Shown here piece by piece: positions 8,524-16,814 of a stretch of DNA of 49,791 bases (position 1 is its first letter; each line of letters opens with the position of its first letter). The notes under the pieces were generated by a model, which had not been told where the DNA came from, ran no database searches, and was given only the letters and a program-made list of their open reading frames with translations. A program made the position numbers and the translations under genes. The stretch covers positions 1-49,791 of the forward strand of contig JAUTCS010000125.1 in assembly GCA_030673825.1 (NCBI GenBank), given 5' to 3'. Source of the stretch: Verrucomicrobiota bacterium JB024. GTDB lineage: Bacteria; Verrucomicrobiota; Verrucomicrobiia; Opitutales; Cerasicoccaceae.

Positions 8524-9705
8524 TTAAAGAGGAAGCGCTTGTCCACTGACACGAAATATGTCTCGAATGGCCTCCAGATAAGCCATCCCATTTTTCATGT
8601 CGGGTTCCAGATAGCTGCCCTCTGTCCACTCATTCCAGGCGTTGATTGTCATGAAGGGGTGGGGTGGGTTGTAGGCCTTCAGTTTCTCACGGATTCTTTC
8701 CGCTGAGGCTCGAAATGCTTCCGGTGTGTTTCCGCCGATAACTGGAGTAAACGGATAGCCCCGCCTGAGGTAGCGGTCGGACTGAACAGTGCGCGGACTC
8801 GGGTCCCATCCCATGCTCAGATTCGGGTAGTACGGGAGTGGTGATTCCTCTTGGGCCCTGTCCCAATACTGCAAGTACTGCTCCTCGATGCTCTGGAAGT
8901 TCGATACCGGGAAGTGGTGCGGGGTGGCATGATGGATCCAAGTATAGGAACCGGCACTGTCAAAGCCCAGATCCTCAACGAGTGTGTAGGGATCCGAGGC
9001 GGCTTTCTCACCGGGGAGAATGGGGTTGTTCCAGATGATGGCGTTGAGGTGCAGGTCCGGAAAGCCGGCGGCGCGGACAGCGTCACGAAAGCGTTGGAGG
9101 CAGCGACGCGTATTATCCCTGGACCCGAAGCTGGCCATCAGCTTGGTCAACTCGTAGATCGAGAAATAGGGCCGCCCGTCGCGACACCAGTAGGAGGGAT
9201 GGCGAAAGTACTTGTTCACACATAGGTCGATGATGCGGTCAAATGTTTGTTCGGTGACGATCCCGGGGTACAGCATTGGGGAGGTGCCTTCGGGACTTTG
9301 AATAGACGTTTTCGCAGGGTGGATGTCGATCCAGTTGTGGTTAGCCCACATAAGAGCGAAACGCATACGATCATTATTGGGCGCCTGCATGAATCCATCT
9401 TCGAGCGCGCGCTGCAAGAACGGACCGTCATCGTAGTAGTACCAGTCAAAGATAAAGGTGTCGATACCGTGGTCCGCCGCCGCATCAATACGTAGAGCCA
9501 TACGGTCAGGAGAAGCCTCATCGTCATAGCCCCAAGCGGGAACCTTGGGCTGATCGTGTCCGGGAAATCTGACTTCCGCTCGCTTCATGAGGTCCCACTC
9601 CGTCCAGCCGCTCCCATGGAGGGCTTCATTACGAGCGTCAGCGTGGAAATTGGGAAAATAGTAGGCCGCCACTTCGATCGGCTTGTCTCGGAGGTTCGTT
9701 GACAT
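8524..9705 (-). CDS. WbsX/GH99-like glycan-active protein 1
   Basis: A 393-aa protein of the WbsX (Glyco_tran_WbsX, PF14307) family, related to GH99-like TIM barrels. Landmarks are AAYYFPNFHADARNE at the start, GSGWTEWDLMKRA, GIDTFIFDWYYYDDG, FALMWANHNW, and near the end MTINAWNEWTEGSYLEPD. No signal peptide is visible, so it is predicted cytoplasmic. ATG 9705 is chosen because the family start follows it at once; an upstream in-frame extension to 9765 adds 20 unrelated residues. Related proteins are annotated both as O-antigen glycosyltransferases and as glycosidases; the catabolic setting favours a hydrolase acting on imported oligosaccharides. It is the first gene of the minus arm, divergent from the AraC gene at 9875, and has a paralogue at 13475-14647. 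Confidence 0.85.
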   Translation of the reverse strand: MSTNLRDKPIEVAAYYFPNFHADARNEALHGSGWTEWDLMKRAEVRFPGHDQPKVPAWGYDDEASPDRMALRIDAAADHGIDTFIFDWYYYDDGPFLQRALEDGFMQAPNNDRMRFALMWANHNWIDIHPAKTSIQSPEGTSPMLYPGIVTEQTFDRIIDLCVNKYFRHPSYWCRDGRPYFSIYELTKLMASFGSRDNTRRCLQRFRDAVRAAGFPDLHLNAIIWNNPILPGEKAASDPYTLVEDLGFDSAGSYTWIHHATPHHFPVSNFQSIEEQYLQYWDRAQEESPLPYYPNLSMGWDPSPRTVQSDRYLRRGYPFTPVIGGNTPEAFRASAERIREKLKAYNPPHPFMTINAWNEWTEGSYLEPDMKNGMAYLEAIRDIFRVSGQALPL

Positions 9706-9874
9706 AGTGTGGCCGAAGGGTAGCAGACTTGATGTAGCCCGTCCTTGATTCTGGTGACATTTCACCGCTTTCAGATGTCATCATTGTCATTGCGGAATTT
9801 AGCGGATATGTCGTAGTTGCCCTGTCTATGTTTACTTTGACAAGATCGGATTGTCTCTACGATATTGGATATCC
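9706..9874. promoter_or_regulatory. Divergent intergenic region with short inverted repeat
   Basis: These 169 bp separate the minus-strand WbsX gene from the plus-strand AraC gene and must hold the start signals for at least one arm of the locus. A short perfect inverted repeat, GGTGA-CATT-TCACC, lies at 9753-9766. Directly after it TGTCAT occurs twice, nine bases apart (about 9775-9790), which is the kind of direct repeat AraC proteins bind. I could not assign convincing -10 and -35 boxes. Confidence 0.4.
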
Positions 9875-10786
9875 ATGACTGCCCCCCGTAATGCCTTTTG
9901 GAGTAATCTGAAAAAAACAAAAAACCGGAAAAGTCCGGAGTTGGTCGAGACGGCAGGTGTTTCGTTACACGATTTTCCTATTTCAGGTGCCATTGTCCCC
10001 CTGCACCCCGAGTACCCAGAGCACTGGCATAATTTCTACGAGATGGTGATCGTGCTGGGTGGAACCGGTCGACATCAAGTGGCGGAGATCGAACAGACGA
10101 TTTGCAGCGGACACGTCTTCATTATACCGCCTAAGCTTAAGCATGCGTATCATGCGCCGGAGCACTTGAGCCTGATAAATGTCTGTTTCCGTAAAGATTT
10201 TTCAGGCCTTGATAATGGTACTTTGACGTCCGTTCCAGGGTATCAGGCACTTTTTACACTTGAGCCGAACTTTCGCCAAGTCGATCCCAAGAACCACATG
10301 CTGATGCTGGACCCGAGTCAGTTGACGACCGTGGAATACCTGGCCAAACGATTGGTCCACGAAGCCCGAAAACGTCCAGCTGGTTACGAGGCGATGGCGA
10401 GGGCACTGCTAGTCGAATTGATATGTCTACTCTGCCGCCTGTACAGTGCTGGTAGTGAGCGTCCAAAATATAACCCAAGCCGCATAGAGAAGGTACTGAA
10501 ATATTTGGAAACCGAATTCCGTGAAGAGATCGACCTTTCGAGCTTACACACTCGTTTCCATTATTCTCAGCGCAACTTCTACCGCCTTTTCAAGGCAGGG
10601 ACGGGGTTGACTCCGATGGCATACCTCCAGCAGGTGCGCCTCAAGGAAGCGGCACGCTTGCTGAAAGAAAGTGACTGGCCTGTGACACAGATTGCCTTTG
10701 ATGTGGGTTTTCAAGACTCGAATCATTTCTCACGGAGATTCAGAGATTCCTTTGGCATGTCACCCTCGCAGTTCCGCGACGTCTGA
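9875..10786 (+). CDS. AraC-family regulator, RhaS/RhaR-like
   Basis: 303 aa from ATG 9875; TTG 9851 is in frame but adds only eight residues. The N-terminal cupin sensor has HPEYPEHWHNFYEMVIVLGG and SGHVFIIPPKLKHAYHAPEH. The C-terminal AraC DNA-binding domain, about 200-300, contains a first helix-turn-helix near FHYSQRNFYRLFKAGTG and the second at QIAFDVGFQDSNHFSRRF, ending GMSPSQFRDV. It is divergent from the WbsX gene and 197 bp upstream of a GH78 rhamnosidase-like gene, a classic position for a pathway activator responding to a rhamnose-like sugar (inference). A 7-bp stem hairpin follows the stop. It is clearly a paralogue of the regulator at 4864-5976, so the locus has two sensors. Confidence 0.93.
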   Translation: MTAPRNAFWSNLKKTKNRKSPELVETAGVSLHDFPISGAIVPLHPEYPEHWHNFYEMVIVLGGTGRHQVAEIEQTICSGHVFIIPPKLKHAYHAPEHLSLINVCFRKDFSGLDNGTLTSVPGYQALFTLEPNFRQVDPKNHMLMLDPSQLTTVEYLAKRLVHEARKRPAGYEAMARALLVELICLLCRLYSAGSERPKYNPSRIEKVLKYLETEFREEIDLSSLHTRFHYSQRNFYRLFKAGTGLTPMAYLQQVRLKEAARLLKESDWPVTQIAFDVGFQDSNHFSRRFRDSFGMSPSQFRDV

Positions 10787-10813
10787 ATAGCCTGCTACAA
10801 TGATTGATGGCCA

Positions 10814-10830
10814 GACTGGCAGAGCCAGTC
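10814..10830 (+). terminator. Hairpin after AraC gene
   Basis: GACTGGC-AGA-GCCAGTC is a perfect 7-bp stem with a 3-nt loop, 28 bp after the AraC stop. No T-run follows, so it may be a weak or factor-assisted terminator, an mRNA-stabilising hairpin or an operator for the GH78 gene that begins at 10984. Confidence 0.4.
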
Positions 10831-10983
10831 AGTGATTTGGCGGCTGGGTGTAGGAAAAGTTTCCGGCGATACCATAGAATAACAAGCAGACCCGGGACTA
10901 CGGGACGAAACGGTCAGCGTTATTAAGATGCACAGAAACGATGAGTGTCGTCTTTTAATGCGGTGTTTGAGCTTCTAAATCCT

Positions 10984-13398
10984 ATGGCGAGTATTGCGAA
11001 GAAAGTTATCCTCCAGCAAGATCCTTTTGCCGGACGGTGGAAACGTCAGAGAGATATTTCTCTTTTTGAACGGGGCCAGTGGCCTGCTTCTTGGGTGCAT
11101 CCAATGTCCCTGCCTGTCGAGGCTACCGTGTATGCTTATCGCCGGACCTTTTTTGTGTCCGAGGCGGAGACGATTCGCCTGCATGTCACTGCTGATGAGA
11201 GTTATAGTCTGTATCTGGATGATTGTTTGGTCGGGCGTGGTCCGGAGCGTGGATGCCCTGAGAGATGGTTTTACGATAGTTACGATCTCCAGCTTCCCTC
11301 GGGAACGTATGTCCTGACCGCTATCGTTACTGCTTTGGGGAAAGTGGGACCGCGTTTTCGTATGAGTTTTAGAACTGGTTGGTTGTGCTGTCCTGACCAG
11401 CGGAGGCATAGGAGCCTGTTGGCGACTGGTGCTTGTGAATGGACGGTTGGGCGTGTCGAGGGCCTTACCTTTGAGAAGCCATTCCCGCATGATCGCTTCA
11501 GTATGGGGTGGAACACGCAGACAGCGGGTGCCGGTAAGAAGGGGCTTTGGGGGGACGTTCGCGACGAAGGTGTCGCCCGGACTGGATTACCGGGGGCGGT
11601 TCCAGGCGAGTGTAACCGTTTTCCAGATGGCCCTCGTCTGTCCCATAGCAAACTCCATCAGTTGTCAAAGCGTCTGGATCGTATCCGGGTAGAGGCCATC
11701 CAGAACTTAACCTCCGAGTCGGTGCCTGAGACAGTGCCGGTTAGTGCTACCGAACCGGCATTGGTGACCTGTGAATGGCTTGGCTTGCTAAACGGCCGGT
11801 GCGAGGTACACATTCCGCCATCAACGCGAGTGCGGGTAGTGCTAAATCTCGGGCAGTATTTTACTGCATATTCCTTTGTCCGTGTTAGGAATGGCATCGG
11901 ATCGAGTATACGTGTGCGCTGGGCGGAGTCACTCTTCGACGAACCGGCAGGAGACTCCAAAGGCCAGCGCGATACTGTGGTGGGGAAATACTTTCGTGGG
12001 GTCGGGGACGCTTTTGTTTCAAGTGGGTATTGCGATGATTTTACGACTTTATTTTGGCGGGCTGGGCGGTATGTGGAGATTCTTGTCGAAACTAAAGAGG
12101 AAGCTCTTCACCTAGTAAAAGTCGAGTTCGAGGAAACGCGATACGACCTTGAGATAAAGAGTGAGCTTGATACAGATGACGCTAGGGTTAAGGCACTCAT
12201 GCGGTTGATGAGAAGAACTCTGGAGGTCTCTTCGCATGATGGGTTTATTGATCCCTATTACGAGCAGATGATGTGGGTCGGCGACTGCTACCCGACAGTA
12301 TTGGGACTGCTCGCTTCGGGAGCAGACGATTCGCTGGTCCGGCGTTGCCTGACGCTGTTTGACTTTTCGCGTAATTACGAGGGATGGCTCATGGCTAGGT
12401 GGCCGGCGCGCGACCGCATGATGATTCCGACCTATGGTTTGTTGTGGATCGGGACATTGCATGTCTATTTTATGTGGAGTGGTGATGTGGGGTTCCTGCG
12501 CTCGTGCTTGACGGGAGTACGCAGCGTGCTTGAAGCGTTCTTGCGTAAACGCAACAGTGAGGGGTTGGTCGAGCTTGATTCTGGCTGGAATTTCATGGAT
12601 TGGGTGCCCCAATGGGAGATGGGAATCCCTCCCGGTGGCGATGGGGGTGTAAATGCCTCACAACACTGGATGCTCATATGGGCCTTGAGGATGGCGTCCG
12701 AGTTAGAAGAGTATGCGAATGAACCACAAATGGCTCGGCGTTGGTACCTAGAGGCTGCGATGATGGCCGAAGTAACGCATCGGTCTTTCTGGTCCGAGGC
12801 ACATGGACTGTACGCCGATGAACCGGGAGGTAAGAGCTTTTCGGAGCATGCGCAGTGCCTTGCTGTCATCAGCGACCAAGTTCCGGATGATGTGCATGAG
12901 CGCTTAATAAAGAATCTCCCGCATGCATGTCCAAAGATGACGATTGGGTTTGGACACGTTTACTTTGAGAGTTGCTATCGCTTGGGGCGAATAGACTGGC
13001 TCTGGGAGCGTTTGGAGCAGTGGTTTGAGTTCGCTGATCAGGGATTTCTAACCTTGCCGGAGCAGCCAGAGCCTACGCGTTCTGATTGTCACGCTTGGGG
13101 TATCTATCCCTGGCATCACTTTTATGCGAGCGTGCTCGGGATACGCCCCACGTACCCCGGCTTTGAGGCCATTTGTATTGAGCCAAAGCTTCACCACTTG
13201 AAGACCATACGCGCAACACTGTCTCATCCGCGTGGTAAGATACGGGTCGACGTTTGTGTTCAGGGAGAAAGCGTCACACTCAGTGTCAATGTCCCAGAAG
13301 GGGTCCGTGCCCGGATTAAGTTTGGCGAGCATGATCGTGAGATTTGGGGTGGTGAAGCTGTTCTCCGCATCCATTCTGTCGAGAGTGACGGGCTGTAG
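10984..13398 (+). CDS. GH78-like alpha-L-rhamnosidase
   Basis: 804 aa from ATG 10984; GTG 10945 is in frame and adds 13 residues. It has the build of six-hairpin rhamnosidases: N-terminal beta-sandwich domains (about 35-370), an (alpha/alpha)6 barrel (about 395-690) with DPYYEQMMWVGDCYPTVL (Glu427, Asp434), then SGWNFMDWVPQWEMG, SDCHAWGIYPWHHFYASVLG and a C-terminal beta domain (IRPTYPGFEAICIEPKL). In characterised GH78 enzymes the first motif normally reads D-C-P-x-x-E; here the Asp sits one place later, so the family is firm but the exact catalytic set is not. No signal peptide: predicted cytoplasmic. It lies between the RhaS-like regulator and a WbsX gene and should remove terminal alpha-rhamnose or a similar sugar from imported oligomers. 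Confidence 0.85.
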   Translation: MASIAKKVILQQDPFAGRWKRQRDISLFERGQWPASWVHPMSLPVEATVYAYRRTFFVSEAETIRLHVTADESYSLYLDDCLVGRGPERGCPERWFYDSYDLQLPSGTYVLTAIVTALGKVGPRFRMSFRTGWLCCPDQRRHRSLLATGACEWTVGRVEGLTFEKPFPHDRFSMGWNTQTAGAGKKGLWGDVRDEGVARTGLPGAVPGECNRFPDGPRLSHSKLHQLSKRLDRIRVEAIQNLTSESVPETVPVSATEPALVTCEWLGLLNGRCEVHIPPSTRVRVVLNLGQYFTAYSFVRVRNGIGSSIRVRWAESLFDEPAGDSKGQRDTVVGKYFRGVGDAFVSSGYCDDFTTLFWRAGRYVEILVETKEEALHLVKVEFEETRYDLEIKSELDTDDARVKALMRLMRRTLEVSSHDGFIDPYYEQMMWVGDCYPTVLGLLASGADDSLVRRCLTLFDFSRNYEGWLMARWPARDRMMIPTYGLLWIGTLHVYFMWSGDVGFLRSCLTGVRSVLEAFLRKRNSEGLVELDSGWNFMDWVPQWEMGIPPGGDGGVNASQHWMLIWALRMASELEEYANEPQMARRWYLEAAMMAEVTHRSFWSEAHGLYADEPGGKSFSEHAQCLAVISDQVPDDVHERLIKNLPHACPKMTIGFGHVYFESCYRLGRIDWLWERLEQWFEFADQGFLTLPEQPEPTRSDCHAWGIYPWHHFYASVLGIRPTYPGFEAICIEPKLHHLKTIRATLSHPRGKIRVDVCVQGESVTLSVNVPEGVRARIKFGEHDREIWGGEAVLRIHSVESDGL

Positions 13399-13474
13399 CT
13401 TATCTGGCAGATCGGTGCTGCTCTATGGCAATGGAAACAAGGACGCTTTTGCTGGTTCATGACATACTGTTGGC

Positions 13475-14647
13475 ATGAATACCAATCCGCAGCAGCCCCT
13501 CATCGCGGCCTATTACTTTCCCAACTTTCATGTCGACGTACGTAACGAGCGAGTCCACGGGACTGGCTGGACCGAATGGGAAGTCCTGAAGCAATCACGC
13601 CCACGCTTTGAAAATCACCGCGCACCTTTCCGGCCGGTATGGGGCTATGAGGATGAGGCTGATCCGGAGGTCATGGCCAACAAAATACGCTACGCTAAGA
13701 AACACGGGGTCGATGCCTTTATCTTTGACTGGTATTACTATGATGATGGCGACTTCCTGAACGGCTGTCTGGAAAACGGGTACATGAAGGCCGCCGGGAG
13801 CGAGGATCATCTCTTCGCCCTGATGTGGGCCAACCACGACTGGAGAGATATCGCCCCGGCCAAGCTGTCGCAAAGTAACGATATCCTTCATCAAGGGAAA
13901 GTGACAGAGGTAACAATGCTACGGATGGCTGATGTTGTGGCTTCCCGTTACTTTAGTCAGGAGAACTATCTTCGTATCGACGGCTGCCCCTATTTCTCCA
14001 TTTACGAACTCTGCAACCTCATCGAGCAGGCCGGGGGATTGGAGCAGGCCGCTGAGCAACTCCAGAAATTCCGCGAGCGCGTACGTGAGGTCAGCAGTCA
14101 GCAGGTTCACCTGAACGGAGTTGTCTTTCGGGCTCCGATTTTACCCGGTGAACGTGTCCCGATGAAGGTCGCTGATTTGATTGCAGGCTTGGGTCTGGAC
14201 TCGATCACCTCGTATGTGTGGACGCATTATTGTCCTCAGTTGAATGAAGTCCCGTTTTTCCCTTATACGCAAGCACGTGATCAGTATCTGGAGGCCTGGC
14301 GAGGCTATGTGCGTGATTTCGATGTCCCGTGCTTCCCCAATGTCACGGTAGGGTGGGACCCTTCACCGCGAACCCTTGCCTCTGACACTTGGGAGATGCG
14401 TCGCTATCCGTTTTCCGGCGTTATGACCGGTAATACTCCTGAGTTATTTGGAGATGCGATTTCCACTTGTCTAAAAGAATATTCGCAGACGGAATCCTTT
14501 CAGATGTTAACGATCAATGCCTGGAACGAATGGACTGAGGGAAGCTACCTTGAGCCCGACGATTTCTACGGCTATGCTTATCTCGAAGCTATAGCCAAAG
14601 CAAAAACTGAATTTGTCAGCGCTTTATCTCAAAACACCGCGCAATGA
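13475..14647 (+). CDS. WbsX/GH99-like glycan-active protein 2
   Basis: 390 aa, same family as the protein at 8524-9705 and similar end to end: IAAYYFPNFHVDVRNERVHG, GWTEWEVLKQSRPRFE, GVDAFIFDWYYYDDGDFL, FALMWANHDWRD, VGWDPSPRTLASD and MLTINAWNEWTEGSYLEPD. No signal peptide is present. It begins 76 bp after the GH78 gene, and its stop overlaps the next start in an ATGA (14644-14647), so the two are translationally coupled. The two WbsX copies head opposite arms of the same locus, suggesting duplication and division of labour between linkages of one polymer. Hydrolase function is inferred from context; the family name comes from an O-antigen gene. Confidence 0.85.
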   Translation: MNTNPQQPLIAAYYFPNFHVDVRNERVHGTGWTEWEVLKQSRPRFENHRAPFRPVWGYEDEADPEVMANKIRYAKKHGVDAFIFDWYYYDDGDFLNGCLENGYMKAAGSEDHLFALMWANHDWRDIAPAKLSQSNDILHQGKVTEVTMLRMADVVASRYFSQENYLRIDGCPYFSIYELCNLIEQAGGLEQAAEQLQKFRERVREVSSQQVHLNGVVFRAPILPGERVPMKVADLIAGLGLDSITSYVWTHYCPQLNEVPFFPYTQARDQYLEAWRGYVRDFDVPCFPNVTVGWDPSPRTLASDTWEMRRYPFSGVMTGNTPELFGDAISTCLKEYSQTESFQMLTINAWNEWTEGSYLEPDDFYGYAYLEAIAKAKTEFVSALSQNTAQ

Positions 14648-16722
14648 GTATTTATACCCATCGATTTATTCGAAAAATTTTCGCTACGGGGTTGCTATCC
14701 TTGTCAGTAATAGCCCCTTTGGCTGCTGCCGATGGTCCGGAGGTTCCACGCATAGGGAATACGCTTACAGGTGTGCTGCCAGCGATTGCACCTGCTGCCG
14801 GTGAGCGCTTGTTCATGCCTTTTCCGGAGTTCCGGTGGCAGGCTCTGCCAGATGCAAATGAAAAATTGAGCGCTTTGGTGGAGTATGAGATTCAGATTTC
14901 CACAGATATCTTATTTTCTCAACTGACGGATCAGGACTGTGTCGCGCTGGCACGCTACGTGCCTTCGCAATCTCTTGCCCCGGCCTCATACTTCTGGCGT
15001 GTACGTGCGACGAAGTCTGGTAAAGCCATCAGCTCCTGGTCTGATACGTATGCATTGACGGTGACGGCCCCGGATGAGCAGATTGTTGTGGAGCGTCAAG
15101 TCGGAGCCTCTGATGATTCGGCTGCGGTCGAAGAAGCTGTTTCGCAAGCACGCAAATTAACTGCTTCTGGCAAAACTGTGGAACTGGTCTTTCCTGCAGG
15201 GACATACGTGGGATCAAACCAGCGAAACGGCACGTTCCTGAACCTTAAGGGGATCGAGAATCTTATTATTACTGGCAATGGATCATTGATTAATCTCGCG
15301 ACCTATGACACGAGCTTCTCTAGAATCGAAGACTGCCGGAATGTGCTCATTCAGGGCTTTGAAGTTAACATCCCGGATGAGTTGCCGCAGACACAGGGAA
15401 GGGTTGTATCCGTAAATCCAGCGTCCGCCTCCATCGTGGTGGAATTCGAAAATGGGTATCCTAACTTTGAGGACGCGTATATCCGGGATGGGGACGGCAC
15501 GCTACGTCTGATCGACTCGAAGATCGATGGGCGACTGAAGAGCGGTGTCGGGACATGGTTCCATTTTGACGGTGACAGGCGCGAGCATCTCGGTGGAAGC
15601 AAATATCGCATGTATATGAAGATGCCCAGCTACCGTACAGAGAAGGGCGTGGTCGTTGTTTCGAAAGATCTTTCTGACCTGGTTAAGGACTTTGAGCCTG
15701 GCGACCGTTTCATATATTCGCTGACCTCAACTGGTAGTGCCGTAAGTTTCGCCAAGAACTCGGTACGTATCACCTATCACGACATTACGGACTATGCTTC
15801 AGTTCGGCATTACTGGGCTTTGTATTGCAGTGAGATGCACTACATTCGCACGCGCAGTATTCTGTCCGAGGGCCGTTGGTTTAATGGGCATTCCGATGGC
15901 ATCCATGTCCGCGGTAGTGAGATCGGCCCCTGGATAGAAGAAGCGGAAATTAACGGTATCGGTGACGATGGCGTTGCGCTGTATTCGCGCCCCAACCGTC
16001 TGGTGCCACAATCTTCCGTCAGTGGCACACGTGAGTTGATGTTTTTCCGGGATAATTACTTCGATCTGGAGCCGGGTAACGCAGCGACCCTCTACCGCCC
16101 GACAACCGGTGAAATCCTGTTTGAGTCAATCGTCGTGTCAGTGGAAGAACTCCCCGGTAAAAAAGCGAGAGTCACTTTCGCGGATGAAATCGACTCGGAC
16201 CCGCTTTTTAATGAGGAATGGACGTTGGCAGATCAGGTCTGGAATCGCAGTAAATCATGTGGAGACTTTGCAGTGCGCAATTGCGCACTGCAAAACATCC
16301 GTCGCTACGGTACGATTTTCCGGGCGCGTAATGGACTGATTGAAAACAATCGCTACGAAGGGGTTAGTGCGGCGGCGATTATCTACCTCAATGAGCCACA
16401 GTACCCGAATGGGCTCTACGCCTCGAATATCGTCATTCGCGGTAATACTATCATCGACTGCGCCTTCGATAGGATGCCCACCCGAGTCATCACCTTTATG
16501 TTTAAGCGCCTGGGAGGAGGTGAGGCTGCTGAGAGCATGGGCCCTCGCCATATCCTGATCGAGGATAATACCATCGACGATTGCGGCCGTGAGCCGTTGG
16601 AGTTCTGGAGCACGCGAGATGTTCTACTGCGCAATAATACCGTGGATGGTGAGCCTTTGGGAAATATGCCAAGTCATTTGCAACGAAACTGTGCCAGAAT
16701 CGTTTTCGCCGATAGCGAATAA
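14644..16722 (+). CDS. GH110-like beta-helix glycosidase with Ig-like N-terminal domain
   Basis: 692 aa with a signal peptide (about 1-29, ending AAA). An immunoglobulin/fibronectin-like domain spans about 55-142 (FPEFRWQALPD to SSWSDTYALTV). A right-handed parallel beta-helix fills 155-690, marked by repeats such as IVIRGNTIIDC and ILIEDNTIDDC. The helix carries SDGIHVRG (Asp418) and GIGDDGVALYS (Asp441, Asp442). The spacing of these aspartates matches that remembered for the catalytic triad of GH110 alpha-1,3-galactosidases, which invert at D-galactose in blood-group or carrageenan-type chains. It is coupled by ATGA overlap to the cytoplasmic-looking WbsX gene although itself exported. Other beta-helix families (GH28, PL) lack this DGIH-GDD pairing. 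Substrate is inferred. Confidence 0.78.
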   Translation: MSIYTHRFIRKIFATGLLSLSVIAPLAAADGPEVPRIGNTLTGVLPAIAPAAGERLFMPFPEFRWQALPDANEKLSALVEYEIQISTDILFSQLTDQDCVALARYVPSQSLAPASYFWRVRATKSGKAISSWSDTYALTVTAPDEQIVVERQVGASDDSAAVEEAVSQARKLTASGKTVELVFPAGTYVGSNQRNGTFLNLKGIENLIITGNGSLINLATYDTSFSRIEDCRNVLIQGFEVNIPDELPQTQGRVVSVNPASASIVVEFENGYPNFEDAYIRDGDGTLRLIDSKIDGRLKSGVGTWFHFDGDRREHLGGSKYRMYMKMPSYRTEKGVVVVSKDLSDLVKDFEPGDRFIYSLTSTGSAVSFAKNSVRITYHDITDYASVRHYWALYCSEMHYIRTRSILSEGRWFNGHSDGIHVRGSEIGPWIEEAEINGIGDDGVALYSRPNRLVPQSSVSGTRELMFFRDNYFDLEPGNAATLYRPTTGEILFESIVVSVEELPGKKARVTFADEIDSDPLFNEEWTLADQVWNRSKSCGDFAVRNCALQNIRRYGTIFRARNGLIENNRYEGVSAAAIIYLNEPQYPNGLYASNIVIRGNTIIDCAFDRMPTRVITFMFKRLGGGEAAESMGPRHILIEDNTIDDCGREPLEFWSTRDVLLRNNTVDGEPLGNMPSHLQRNCARIVFADSE

Positions 16723-16814
16723 TCAGCATTCGCGATGGCATGGGAGGCACGACTTTTGGCAGTCCCAGCAAGGTCAACTCTAGCATTTTCCGCTATAATC
16801 CCAAACACCTCATT

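Noticed and set aside
8462-8629. Extended N-terminus of sulfatase 1
   Set aside because: Overlaps the end of the WbsX gene and precedes a clean signal peptide at 8461, so it is not translated as part of the protein.
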